Assembly: GCA_021800795.1 (NCBI GenBank)
Contig: JAJYYO010000024.1
Location: 1-57,252 of the forward strand
Reading direction: 5' to 3'
Source of the DNA: Pseudomonadota bacterium
GTDB taxonomy: Bacteria > Pseudomonadota > Gammaproteobacteria > Burkholderiales > Gallionellaceae
DNA length: 57,252 nucleotides
The notes under the pieces were generated by a model. That model saw only the letters and a program-made list of their open reading frames with translations, ran no database searches and was not told where the DNA came from. This document shows, piece by piece, positions 25,154 through 35,393 of this stretch. Numbering within the stretch: position 1 is the first letter of the stretch; each line of letters begins with the position of its first letter. The position numbers and the translations under genes are program-made.

Positions 25154-26239
25154 TTAATTGGCAAGATAAGCGACCACTCTGTCGAACAATGGCACGGCTG
25201 ACGACTGCTGCGCTTCCCGCAACAAACCGCACTGGCCCAGCATCTGATCGTCACCCACCTTGATTTCTGTCGCACCATCCGAGCACAGCAACAAATGGCC
25301 GGGTCGGCCTGCCAGGTTGTAATATTCCAACCCTGCATCGAATTTGTCGCTGTCGAGCACACCGAAAGGCAAATGTCTGGAGTTTAAGCTGTGCACGATC
25401 TGAGTTCCATCGGAGTCCAACAACAACGCCGATGGCAACCCTCCGTTCCACACCTGAATGACGCCGGTATCAGGACTGATCGACAACATCGCAGCCGCGA
25501 CAAAACGCGGCAGCGGCAGATACTCGCGCACCCGACGGTTGATTTCGAGCAAAATTGCTGCAATATCGAATCCCTTGACAGTCATTTGATAAAACGGCTG
25601 GGTAATCGGTATCACCGCCAGCGCCGCTGTCAGCCCATGTCCGGCACTATCCGCCAGCAACACATGCAAAGCGTTATCAGGACTGCGTGCGAATGCAATC
25701 AGGTCTCCGCTGAAATTTTCGGCCGGCTTGAGCAAAAAACGTACCCGAGGGTCGCTGATCTTGTCGATGGCGGTGAAACGTTCGATAAAGGCACGCGCGG
25801 CAACCGTTTCATCCTCGATGCGCGCCCGATATTCCACCAAGCGCTTGCTCTGTTCAAGACGGATTTGAAACTGGCGGACTTTCGCCTTAAGGATTTCAAA
25901 GTTAACCGGTTTGAACAGATAGTCATCTCCGCCCGCCCGCAAGCCTTCAACCACCTCCTGGCTGGCCGTTTGTGCAGAGAGAAACAGGATAGGGAACCAT
26001 GTCTCGTAGCGGCGACGCATCTCCCGCACCGCATCGAATCCGTTCATCCCGGGCATCTGTACATCCATCAGCACCAGATCGGGAATGTTCTGTTCACACA
26101 GGGCGAGCGCCGCGCTGCCATCCTCGGCCATGGTCGCAAAATAGCCAATTTTCCTGAGCATCGCCGGCATCAGTTGACGGTTGACAACGGAATCATCCAC
26201 GACCAACACGTTCAGCAACTCTCCCGTATCTACGGTCAT
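25154..26239 (-). CDS. Response regulator with PP2C/SpoIIE-type phosphatase output
   Basis: The N-terminal receiver domain (VLVVDDSVVNRQ, phospho-Asp in LVLMDVQMPGMNG, Lys in YLFKPV) is joined by a helix to a PP2C-like domain. Its metal motifs are FSGDLI, LADSAGHGL and SDGATE. Such proteins dephosphorylate STAS antagonists; the partner lies directly upstream (26255-26548). The layout resembles the Pseudomonas HsbR-HsbA partner switch, which links to FlgM/flagella, but no RsbW-like kinase domain follows the phosphatase here. An ATG at 26254 abuts the STAS stop, but 26239 has a GGAG site five bases upstream and is preferred. Confidence 0.85.
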   Translation of the reverse strand: MTVDTGELLNVLVVDDSVVNRQLMPAMLRKIGYFATMAEDGSAALALCEQNIPDLVLMDVQMPGMNGFDAVREMRRRYETWFPILFLSAQTASQEVVEGLRAGGDDYLFKPVNFEILKAKVRQFQIRLEQSKRLVEYRARIEDETVAARAFIERFTAIDKISDPRVRFLLKPAENFSGDLIAFARSPDNALHVLLADSAGHGLTAALAVIPITQPFYQMTVKGFDIAAILLEINRRVREYLPLPRFVAAAMLSISPDTGVIQVWNGGLPSALLLDSDGTQIVHSLNSRHLPFGVLDSDKFDAGLEYYNLAGRPGHLLLCSDGATEIKVGDDQMLGQCGLLREAQQSSAVPLFDRVVAYLAN

Positions 26240-26254
26240 TAAATCTCCAGCCAT

Positions 26255-26548
26255 TTACAGGATTTTGAATAGCTTGCTGAAATTGGCAATATCGAGAATC
26301 TGCGAAATAAACTGACTGGGCTTGACCAGCGCCACAGCTTTTCCCGCTGCCTGGGCGCGTTCACGCAGCAACATCATCATGCCGAGCGCCGAGCTGTCCA
26401 GATATTCGACCCGGCTCAATTCAATCTCGATCTCTCGTACGTCGGCATTTTCCAACGGCGATATGTAAGCGGCCTTGAAATCGCGATGCACCTGAAAATC
26501 AAAACGTCCCGACATTGAGATACGCGCAGTATGGTCACGAACGTCCAC
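26255..26548 (-). CDS. STAS-domain anti-sigma-factor antagonist (start disturbed)
   Basis: This small protein is a STAS domain: ISMSGRFDFQVHRDF, VREIEIELSRVEYLDSSALGMMMLLRE, with the phosphorylatable Ser at 52/53. It is the probable substrate of the adjacent PP2C protein. The in-frame start is a GTG at 26548, with no good ribosome-binding site. An ideal AAGGAG and ATG (26559) lie upstream but in another frame. One missing base after ATGAGTATCA would restore a typical MSI-x-VDVRDHTARIS N-terminus, so a small frameshift at codon 4 is likely. Confidence 0.8.
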   Translation of the reverse strand: MDVRDHTARISMSGRFDFQVHRDFKAAYISPLENADVREIEIELSRVEYLDSSALGMMMLLRERAQAAGKAVALVKPSQFISQILDIANFSKLFKIL

Positions 26549-26580
26549 ATGATACTCATGTTTGCTCCTTAAATAAGAAA

Positions 26581-28135
<1,555 letters not shown>

Positions 28136-28192
28136 AAGGCCCTTAATTATGATCCAAACCGCAAGCCCGCAGGGGTCTTGCGGCATGATTCC

Positions 28193-28264
28193 TCAATCCT
28201 TGAGCTGATCGAAGGTGCCGAAATATTCGCTGGTGATTTTCTCCGTCAGATCGGCGCCCAGCAC
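28193..28264 (-). pseudogene. Short coding remnant of unknown gene
   Basis: A 23-codon stretch between cheR and cheA reads GADLTEKITSEYFGTFDQLK followed by D and a stop. It looks like a real protein C-terminus but is cut off upstream by a stop and repeats. I do not recognise the family. It may be the end of a gene removed from the cheA-cheR interval. Confidence 0.35.
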
Positions 28265-28273
28265 CTATGCTTT

Positions 28274-28393
28274 TGGTGAGTGGGACGTGGGAAGTAGCTC
28301 GGTAGGATGCGGTGACAACCGCATCGCTCTCATTATGGAATGATGCGGTTCGTGCCTCACCACATCCTACGCTTACTACTTCCTACTCACCAT
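28274..28393. repeat. Nested repeat downstream of cheA: AGTGGGA heptamer arms around an 82-bp element
   Basis: GGTGAGTGGGACGTGGGAAG and CTACTTCCTACTCACC are inverted arms built of seven-base units. They enclose the 82-bp element 28296-28377, itself an imperfect palindrome (GTAGGATGCGGTG...CACCACATCCTAC). The 82-bp element is identical to 30272-30353. Confidence 0.75.
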
Positions 28394-28397
28394 TTTC

Positions 28398-30242
28398 TTA
28401 ATTGCCATTGCCGCGCACATCGCTGAGCAACTCCTTGATATCCAGTATCAGCACGATGTCGCCCTCGCTGGACATGGTCACCCCTGCCACGCCTTTTGGC
28501 CGGAAGGTGTCCAGCGACTTGATGACCACATCATCGTGCCCGGCAAAACCGTCGGCCGACAGAATGAAGCTGCTGCTGCCGAATTGCATCAGCACACCCA
28601 CTTCCGGCTCCTTGTCGGAAGCATCCCAGCCAATCAACTGCGCCAGCGGCAGCACAGGCAATACCTCGCCGCGCACCACCATGGTGGCCCGTCCTGAAAT
28701 TTTCTGCAATTGCCCCGGCGTGACCGACAATATTTCGCGCACCATGGACAGCGGCACGGCAAACGACTGCTCGCCAAGGCGCAGGATCAGCACCGGCAAT
28801 ATCGCCAGCGTCAGCGGCAAAGAAATCGTGAATACGCTGCCACGTCCCGGAATCGAATCGATTTTAATCGAGCCATTGAGCTTCTGAATATTGGTCTTGA
28901 CCACATCCATCCCGACGCCGCGCCCGGACACGCTGGATATTTCATCCTTGGTGGAAAAACCCGGCAGGAAGATCAATTCCAGACATTGATCCTCATCCAG
29001 GGTATTCGCCACTTCCGAGGTGATAATCCCCTTTTCGATAGCCTTGCTGCGGATCACTTCGGGTCGCATGCCACGGCCGTCATCGGCGATCGTGATGAGA
29101 ATATGATCGCCCTCATGGCGCGCACTCAACTCCACCTGACTCTTTTCCGGTTTGCCCACCGCGATGCGCCCTTCGATGGTTTCCACGCCGTGATCGACCG
29201 CATTGCGCACCAGATGGACCAGCGGGTCATTCAGATCCTCGATCATGGTCTTGTCCATCTCGGTATCCTCACCGACCAGCACCAGCTCGACATCCTTGCC
29301 CAATGAACGCGCCAGGTCGCGCGCCAGTCGGGGATATTTCTTGAACAGCCGTCCTATCGGTTGCATGCGCGTCTTCATCACCGCATTTTGCAGATTGACC
29401 ACCAGCATATCGAGCTGAGTCACCGACTGATCCAGTTCGCGCAAGGTATCCGCGTCATTCCGCCCTTGCAGAATATCGGAACGCAGATGATTGAGACGAT
29501 TCTTGGTCAGCCCGATTTCGCCGGACAGATTCAGCACCTGATCCAGACGCTCGGTATCGACGCGAATGGTGGTCTCTTTGACTTCCTTGACCGACACATC
29601 CCCGTCGCGGCGACCTATCGTCGCACCGGGCACGTCGTCGCTGCGTCGACCGAACGCTTTTTTGGTTGACTCTTCTTCCGACACAGCCTCGGCGATCTTT
29701 TCCGGATCACGAACCACGCCTACCGTATCGACGATATCCGTCCCCGTCAGCGCGCTATACAAGGCGTTCCAATCCACCCCATCGCGGGCGTGCGTCCCTG
29801 CCGGCGCGGTTTCATCTGCACTCTTGTTCGTTTGCACCTTTATCACGGCCTTGCCTGCCAGCGCCGCTTTCAAATTCTCCAGCATTTGCGCGGGCGCTGC
29901 CTGCGGCTGCTGGTTCTGCTGCAATGCACCGAACATTTTCTTTACTTCGGCTGTTGCGGCAAAAATCACATCCATCAACTCCGCGCTCAGGGTCAGATCC
30001 CGGTTTCGCAACTTGTCGAACAGGTTCTCGGTGAGATGACAAAGCGTAACCAGTTCGGTCGCATTGAGAAATCCAGCCCCCCCTTTTATGGTATGGAAGC
30101 CGCGAAAAACCTCATTGAGCAGGTTGCTGTCGTTCGGACGCTTCTCAAGTTCCATCAGCTTGCTATCGACATCCGACAACATCTCACCCGCTTCGAGCAA
30201 AAAGTCGCTTAACAGCTCTTCCATACCTGTAAAATCGTTCAT
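28398..30242 (-). CDS. cheA: Chemotaxis histidine kinase CheA
   Basis: CheA is the core kinase that phosphorylates CheY. The 614-aa protein has the Hpt domain with phosphorylated His50 (FRGFHTIKGGAGF), a linker with no obvious P2 domain, the dimerisation domain (TTIRVDTERLDQVLNLSGEI), the ATPase domain (HLVRNAVDHGVE, ITIADDGRGM, GFSTKDEISSVSGRGVGMDV) and the C-terminal CheW-like domain. AGGAG precedes the ATG. It is flanked on both sides by identical 82-bp direct repeats. Confidence 0.97.
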   Translation of the reverse strand: MNDFTGMEELLSDFLLEAGEMLSDVDSKLMELEKRPNDSNLLNEVFRGFHTIKGGAGFLNATELVTLCHLTENLFDKLRNRDLTLSAELMDVIFAATAEVKKMFGALQQNQQPQAAPAQMLENLKAALAGKAVIKVQTNKSADETAPAGTHARDGVDWNALYSALTGTDIVDTVGVVRDPEKIAEAVSEEESTKKAFGRRSDDVPGATIGRRDGDVSVKEVKETTIRVDTERLDQVLNLSGEIGLTKNRLNHLRSDILQGRNDADTLRELDQSVTQLDMLVVNLQNAVMKTRMQPIGRLFKKYPRLARDLARSLGKDVELVLVGEDTEMDKTMIEDLNDPLVHLVRNAVDHGVETIEGRIAVGKPEKSQVELSARHEGDHILITIADDGRGMRPEVIRSKAIEKGIITSEVANTLDEDQCLELIFLPGFSTKDEISSVSGRGVGMDVVKTNIQKLNGSIKIDSIPGRGSVFTISLPLTLAILPVLILRLGEQSFAVPLSMVREILSVTPGQLQKISGRATMVVRGEVLPVLPLAQLIGWDASDKEPEVGVLMQFGSSSFILSADGFAGHDDVVIKSLDTFRPKGVAGVTMSSEGDIVLILDIKELLSDVRGNGN

Positions 30243-30250
30243 TGTTTTCT

Positions 30251-30353
30251 CCTAGTCAGGATCGAGGATTGAGCTCGGTAGGATGCGGTGACAACCGCAT
30301 CGCTCTCATTATGGAATGATGCGGTTCGTGCCTCACCACATCCTACGCTTACT
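30251..30353. repeat. GAGGATT arm plus 82-bp element upstream of cheA
   Basis: Bases 30272-30353 are identical to 28296-28377 and in the same orientation, 1976 bp apart. A short GGATCGAGGATTGAG heptamer arm precedes it. The pair encloses cheA exactly. Confidence 0.8.
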
Positions 30354-30365
30354 TACCAGATTCAA

Positions 30366-31097
30366 TTAAAATCCCAGGCTTTCCAGCAAATCATCCACCT
30401 GATCCTGACTGGTTACCACACCCGGCCTGTTCGGATTGATCACCGGGCCGTTCAACAATCCCGTGTCGAATTCAGCCCTGACCGATGGCGGTGCGTTATC
30501 CAGCAGCAACGCAAGCAGTTGCTGCTCCATCTTCTGCGTCACTTCGATGACTTTCTTGATAACCTGGCCCGTCAGATCCTGAAAATCCTGCGCCATCATG
30601 ATTTCCATCAAATAAGTGTTGGTCATCTTGGTTTGCCTGGGCACGATATCCAGAAATGCCTGAGTTTGCGTGACCAGAATTTTGAATTTTTCGACATTCA
30701 ACTGTCTGTCGAACAGCATTTGCCATTGCCCGGCCAAACGGTGCGCTTCCACCTCCATATTTTGCACCAGCGGTTGCGCAGCCTCAGTGGCATTCAGCAC
30801 TCGCTCCGCGGCCTGCTGGGTCAAGGTCGCCACATAATTCAGCCGATCGCGTGCATCGGGTATGGATGAGGCTGCACGCTCGATTTCCTTGTTCAGCCCG
30901 AGCTCCCGCAAGGTATCGTGCAGGGTTCGCGTCATCTGGCCCAACTGATTCAAGACCTTGTCTGAATTGACCGCCACCCCGGAAAATACCACAGGCTTGG
31001 ATTCCGGTTGTACCTCCTCATTGGCATTCGCAGCTACGATGCTGTCGAACAGCGATTCAAGGTCGTCGCATTCCTGGATTGCAGTATTGGTGGCCAT
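30366..31097 (-). CDS. cheZ: CheY-phosphate phosphatase CheZ
   Basis: CheZ dephosphorylates CheY-P. The 243-aa helical protein has the catalytic region YLMEIMMAQDFQDLTGQVIK with the essential Asp/Gln pair, and the C-terminal CheY-binding peptide SQDQVDDLLESLGF. ATG at 31097 is preferred to the GTG at 31109 because of GTGAG just upstream. It follows cheY with 8 nt between them. Confidence 0.97.
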   Translation of the reverse strand: MATNTAIQECDDLESLFDSIVAANANEEVQPESKPVVFSGVAVNSDKVLNQLGQMTRTLHDTLRELGLNKEIERAASSIPDARDRLNYVATLTQQAAERVLNATEAAQPLVQNMEVEAHRLAGQWQMLFDRQLNVEKFKILVTQTQAFLDIVPRQTKMTNTYLMEIMMAQDFQDLTGQVIKKVIEVTQKMEQQLLALLLDNAPPSVRAEFDTGLLNGPVINPNRPGVVTSQDQVDDLLESLGF

Positions 31098-31105
31098 GTC
31101 AGTTC

Positions 31106-31495
31106 TCACTTATTCATGTTTTGAAATATTTTTTTCAGCTTCTCGTCCAATGTCGCCGCCGTGAAAGGTTTGACGACATAGCCGGAAGCACCCGCCTGCG
31201 CTGCCTCGATGATATTCTCGCGTTTGGCCTCCGCCGTCACCATCAGCACCGGCAAGGTTTTCAGCTTTTCATCCTTGCGTATCTCACGCAGCAACTCGAT
31301 ACCCGTCATGTTCGGCATATTCCAGTCCGACACCACGAAGTCAAATGTGTCAGCCCGCAGCTTTTTCAGCGCTTCCACGCCGTCTTCAGCCTCCTGCACA
31401 TTGACAAAACCCAATTCCTTCAAAAGATTTCTCACGATGCGTCGCATCGTCGAAAAATCATCCACCACCAAAAAACGCGTACTTTCTATTCCCAT
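31106..31495 (-). CDS. cheY: Chemotaxis response regulator CheY
   Basis: CheY-P binds the flagellar switch. The 129-aa protein keeps the E. coli numbering of key residues: Asp12, Asp13, phospho-acceptor Asp57 (VVSDWNMP), Thr87 and Lys109 (YVVKPF). It starts [20 protein letters not shown] after a TAGGAGAG ribosome-binding site. Upstream lies an inverted heptamer element; downstream cheZ follows. Confidence 0.98.
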   Translation of the reverse strand: MGIESTRFLVVDDFSTMRRIVRNLLKELGFVNVQEAEDGVEALKKLRADTFDFVVSDWNMPNMTGIELLREIRKDEKLKTLPVLMVTAEAKRENIIEAAQAGASGYVVKPFTAATLDEKLKKIFQNMNK

Positions 31496-31511
31496 GACAC
31501 TCTCCTAAATA

Positions 31512-31609
31512 CAGGATTGAGGATTGAGGATTAAGGATTGATATGCGAAGATCGAGGAAAAATCTCTACCTTGCCTTTAACTCAATCCTCGCTCCTCGCT
31601 CCTGCTCCT
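31512..31609. repeat. Inverted GAGGATT heptamer element (cheV-cheY gap)
   Basis: The left arm about 31512-31541 (AGGATTGAGGATTGAGGATT then AAGGATTG) faces the right arm about 31580-31609 (ACTCAATCCTCGCTCCTCGC then TCCTGCTC). The arms can fold in the mRNA between the two genes. Confidence 0.75.
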
Positions 31610-32555
31610 AAGTCAACAACGGCCTGAGCGTTGAAGACAACACCATCGAATCGAATTTCGACACATAACAATCGACACCCACGCGCCGCCCCATCGCCCG
31701 GTTTGCATCGGATGACAATGAAGAGTGCATTACTACCGGGATGCCGTCGAAGCGTTGATCCGCCTTGATGTTCTGGGTCAGCACGTAGCCGTCCATCTCC
31801 GGCATTTCGGCATCGGTCAGAATAACCTGTATCTGGTCACGCAAAATCAGACCTGCACTTTGCGCGGCATCCGCCATGGTTTTCAGCCTGTCCCAAGCCT
31901 CACGACCGCTGTTCGCCTGCATGTGTTTGACGCCCATCTTATCCAGCACCTCGGCGATTTTGCGGCGGGCAACCATCGAATCGTCGGCGAAGAAAACACA
32001 CAATTCATGGCCCGCTTCGACCGGCTCGACATTCCCCACGATCGCCTCGCCAAACGCGTTGGACAATATTTGTTCAACATCCAGCAAGGACACCAGCGAT
32101 CCGTCCGGCAGTTCGGTGATGGCGGTAATCAACGCCCCTTTATCCGACAACATTCCCTCGGCGGCGCGTACCTTGTCCCAGTCCACGCGGATGATGCGAT
32201 CCACGCTCTCCACCAGAAAACCCAGGATGTGCATGTTGTACTCCGCCACCATCATGGTCTGATGTTTGGTGTCGGGCGACATTCCCATGAATTCGGCCAG
32301 ATTCAACACCGGCATCACATGACCGCGCAGTGACACGATACCATCCACTCCGCGCGGCATATTCGGCGTGCGGGTAATCTTGCCGGCCTGGCTGACTTCC
32401 TTGACCTTGAACACGTTGATGCCAAATTTCTCGTCGCTTCCCAGACTGAACAACAGGATTTCCATCTTGTTGGTTCCAGCCAGACTGGTTCTCGCATCGA
32501 TGTGGTCGAGCAAACCATCCTCGCTACTGCTCAGCATTTCATCTGAATATGACAT
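31608..32555 (-). CDS. cheV: CheV coupling protein, copy 1
   Basis: CheV combines a CheW-like coupling domain with a receiver. Residues about 25-170 form the CheW-like part (MEILLFSLGSDEKFGINVFK, VDGIVSLRGHVMPVLNLAEF). The receiver follows with CVFFADDSMVARRKI, phospho-Asp in VILTDAEMPEMDGYV and the SKFDS segment where the conserved Lys lies. A perfect AAGGAG precedes the ATG. With no cheW in the window, CheV proteins may serve as couplers here. Confidence 0.95.
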   Translation of the reverse strand: MSYSDEMLSSSEDGLLDHIDARTSLAGTNKMEILLFSLGSDEKFGINVFKVKEVSQAGKITRTPNMPRGVDGIVSLRGHVMPVLNLAEFMGMSPDTKHQTMMVAEYNMHILGFLVESVDRIIRVDWDKVRAAEGMLSDKGALITAITELPDGSLVSLLDVEQILSNAFGEAIVGNVEPVEAGHELCVFFADDSMVARRKIAEVLDKMGVKHMQANSGREAWDRLKTMADAAQSAGLILRDQIQVILTDAEMPEMDGYVLTQNIKADQRFDGIPVVMHSSLSSDANRAMGRRVGVDCYVSKFDSMVLSSTLRPLLT

Positions 32556-32576
32556 TTATATCTCCTTGTTTACCCC

Positions 32577-32656
32577 AGGATTGAGGAGTGTGGATCGAGG
32601 ATCGAGCCAGCGCAACGCTTTACCTCAATCCTCGATCCTCTATCCGCAATCCTCTC
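32577..32656. repeat. Inverted GAGGATY heptamer element (between the two cheV genes)
   Basis: The left arm (32577-32615) contains AGGATTGAGGAGTG and GGATCGAGGATCGAG; the right arm (32632-32656) contains CTCAATCCTCGATCCTC and CAATCCTC. Same family and geometry as the element before cheY. Confidence 0.7.
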
Positions 32657-33601
32657 TTAAGCCAGCAATCTCGCCAAAGCCTGCGACAGCTTTTGCGGTT
32701 CAAATTTCGGTATGTACTCATCCACCCCGACGGTCTTGCCCAATTGCTGGTTCGAGGTGCTGGACAAGGAGGAATGCATCAACACCGGTATGCCGGCAAA
32801 GCGTTTATCTTCCTTGATCTTGCGCGTGAGCATGTAGCCGTCCATCTCGGGCATTTCCACATCGGTGAGAATCACCTGAATAATATCTTTCAGCGGCGTC
32901 TTGGTGTTCTCAGCATAAGCCGCCATCTTCGACAATTCGATCCATGCCTGACGCCCGTTGATCGCGGAAATGTGTTTTACGCCCATGGCTTCCAGTGTGC
33001 GGGTAATCTGGCTGCGTGCCACCGAAGAGTCATCGGCAAAAAATACCGTGCGATCCGGCCTGTTCAACGGCTTGACTGCATTGAAAATCATCTCGTCCGT
33101 ACTGAACTGCCCGGTCTCTGCCAGCACCTTCTCCACGTCTATCATCATCACCAGACGCTTATCCTTGAGTTCGGTAATCGCCGTAACCAGGCCGCCCAAT
33201 TCAGCCACCAGCATGGCCGGCGGCACGCGCATGGCCGACCAGTCCAGACGCAAAATATTATCCACCGCCTTGACCAGAAAACCCTGGGTATGACCGTTGT
33301 ATTCAGTGACGATCATGATCTCCGGCTTGCCATCCGACACCAGGCCGATGTATTTCGCCAGATCGATCACCGGTACCAGCGCCCCGCGCAAACTGACCAT
33401 ACCCTCGACCGCCGCCGGCATTTCGGGCGCCCGGGTGATGGCAGGAATGCGCATCACTTCGCGCACCTTGAACACGTTGATCCCGAAGGTTTCTTCCCTG
33501 TCGGTGCGCGTATCCAGCCCCAGCGAGAACATCAGTATCTCCAGCTTGTTGGTTCCCGCCAGCTTGGTTCTGGCATCGATATTTTTTAACAGGTCAGACA
33601 T
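32657..33601 (-). CDS. cheV: CheV coupling protein, copy 2
   Basis: A paralogue of the next gene: CheW-like domain (LEILMFSLGLDTRTDREETF, VEGMVSLRGALVPVIDLAKY) and receiver (TVFFADDSSVARSQI, VILTDVEMPEMDGYML, IPKFEPQKL). It has a seven-residue insertion (TRTDREE) near the N-terminus compared with copy 1. AGGAG precedes the ATG. The two copies are adjacent in the same orientation, so they arose by duplication or are kept for different receptors. Confidence 0.95.
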   Translation of the reverse strand: MSDLLKNIDARTKLAGTNKLEILMFSLGLDTRTDREETFGINVFKVREVMRIPAITRAPEMPAAVEGMVSLRGALVPVIDLAKYIGLVSDGKPEIMIVTEYNGHTQGFLVKAVDNILRLDWSAMRVPPAMLVAELGGLVTAITELKDKRLVMMIDVEKVLAETGQFSTDEMIFNAVKPLNRPDRTVFFADDSSVARSQITRTLEAMGVKHISAINGRQAWIELSKMAAYAENTKTPLKDIIQVILTDVEMPEMDGYMLTRKIKEDKRFAGIPVLMHSSLSSTSNQQLGKTVGVDEYIPKFEPQKLSQALARLLA

Positions 33602-33616
33602 TTATTTCTCCTAGTT

Positions 33617-33701
33617 AGGATAGAGGAGCGTGGATTGAGGATCGAGCTAACAACAGTGCTGCAGCTTCCCTCAATCCTCAATCCTCAATCCTCATTCCTC
33701 G
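33617..33701. repeat. Inverted GAGGATT heptamer element (chemoreceptor-cheV gap)
   Basis: The left arm (33617-33646: AGGATAGAGGAGCG, GGATTGAGGATCGAG) and right arm (33669-33701: four CTCAATC-type units) face each other across about 22 nt. Confidence 0.75.
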
Positions 33702-35324
33702 TTAAACCTTGAATCTTTTCACCGCACCTTGCAATTCATTGGCCAATTGTTCAAGACGCGCAATCTGCTGTACGTTCGATTGCACGGCGGCGTGATTTTC
33801 CTCGGACATCTGCGCAATTTTTTCCACATTGCGGGCAATCTCGTTACTGGCCACACTCTGTTCATTCACGGATGAGGCGATATCTTTCACGCCGGAACTG
33901 GATTGCTCAACCGCCATGCCCGCCTCAGTCAACACCGAGGAGACGCGCTCAACCTGCTCCTGTGTCGCCTGCAAAGATTGCAAGCCTAGTTGCACGGTCG
34001 CCTCGACATGGGTCGATTTCTGATTCAGCGCATTGGTCACTCGATCTATCTCATTCGCCGACTGTGCGGATTTTTCCGCCAGCTTGCGCACTTCATCCGC
34101 CACCACCGCAAAGCCCCTGCCTTGCTCACCTGCGCGCGCCGCTTCAATCGCCGCATTCAAGGCCAGCAGATTGGTCTGATCGGCGATATCCTTGACCTGC
34201 TGCGTCATGCCGGCAATCGCGCGCGTGCTTTCGACAAACTCGTTGACAGAGCCTGCGATTTGCTTGACCGCATCCTGTACACGGCCGATTTCCCCTATCA
34301 TTCCGGTAACACTTTGATTCCCCAGCCGTGTTTGCTGCAAACTCTTTTCCGACAATTTGCGCACATCCTCCGTGTTGCTTGCCACCGAATTGATGCTCAC
34401 GGTAATTTCCTCAACGGCGGCGGCCGTGGCGGCAGCCGCTGCACTTTGCGCCTGTGAGCTCTGCTCAATTTGCAGGGATGAAACAGACATCTGGGCTGCA
34501 GTGCCGGACACGGTGCCCGCGCTGCTGCTCACCTGACGAATGATACCGGCAAAACCGTCTATCAGTCCGTTAAATGCTCTCGCAGCCTCGCCAATTTCAT
34601 CCTGACCATACACCCTGGCACGCACATTCAGATCCCCGTCCGAGGCCATCTTCACCATCACGCCGCGCAACTCATCCACCGAGCGGTTGATGCCGCGTAT
34701 GATCGACGCCCCCAACAGGATGCCCGATGCACTGCCTGCCAGAATCAGCACGATGGATACCATGCGCATGGTTTGAAAAGTCGAATCAGAGGTCACATAT
34801 AATTTTTTGGCCTCGCGCCTCTGCAATTCGATCAGCGCATCCAGCGCATCCTTCATCGGCGTATACAGCGGGCGAATGTGATGAATCAGAGCGTCAGTCA
34901 GGGCTGCTGTATTGTTGGCCCGCATCGCCGCAATGGCGGGATTCATGCCTTCTTCCACAAACTGTTTGCGCGCCTCGGCGAATTTGGCCGCCAGGCCTTT
35001 TTCCTCATCGGTAAGATAGGTCGCCATATAGTCATCCCACTGCTTGGCGGCAACAGCCATATTCTCTTCGACCGCCTTAAGATTGGTGGCCGTATCTTCA
35101 GGCGTGACTATTGAAGCCGTTATCGCGATGCGGTTAAGCAAAATTTTTTCATCGATCGTGGTCAACTGCACGATGCATATAAGTCTGTCGTCGTACACCG
35201 ACTTCAATGCGGCGTTTGATCCGCTGGAAGCATACAATCCTGCAACGCCTGCCGCAACGGCCAGCGTTAACATTGCGATCAGCAAAAACATCAGGCGGCT
35301 GCCAATTTTTACATCTTTCAACAT
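33702..35324 (-). CDS. Methyl-accepting chemotaxis protein 1
   Basis: A 540-aa chemoreceptor with an N-terminal membrane helix ([20 protein letters not shown]), a periplasmic four-helix-bundle-type domain (about 30-190), a second helix ([20 protein letters not shown]), a HAMP domain and a signalling domain. The hairpin tip reads [20 protein letters not shown] then [19 protein letters not shown]. No ligand can be assigned. It ends [10 protein letters not shown], with no CheR-binding pentapeptide. Confidence 0.95.
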   Translation of the reverse strand: MLKDVKIGSRLMFLLIAMLTLAVAAGVAGLYASSGSNAALKSVYDDRLICIVQLTTIDEKILLNRIAITASIVTPEDTATNLKAVEENMAVAAKQWDDYMATYLTDEEKGLAAKFAEARKQFVEEGMNPAIAAMRANNTAALTDALIHHIRPLYTPMKDALDALIELQRREAKKLYVTSDSTFQTMRMVSIVLILAGSASGILLGASIIRGINRSVDELRGVMVKMASDGDLNVRARVYGQDEIGEAARAFNGLIDGFAGIIRQVSSSAGTVSGTAAQMSVSSLQIEQSSQAQSAAAAATAAAVEEITVSINSVASNTEDVRKLSEKSLQQTRLGNQSVTGMIGEIGRVQDAVKQIAGSVNEFVESTRAIAGMTQQVKDIADQTNLLALNAAIEAARAGEQGRGFAVVADEVRKLAEKSAQSANEIDRVTNALNQKSTHVEATVQLGLQSLQATQEQVERVSSVLTEAGMAVEQSSSGVKDIASSVNEQSVASNEIARNVEKIAQMSEENHAAVQSNVQQIARLEQLANELQGAVKRFKV

Positions 35325-35393
35325 CTAAACACTCCTGTTAAAACTTTGCGCCACAGCGGCAGGTGTAACCTCGGAAAAACCACTTCCCGCTTC

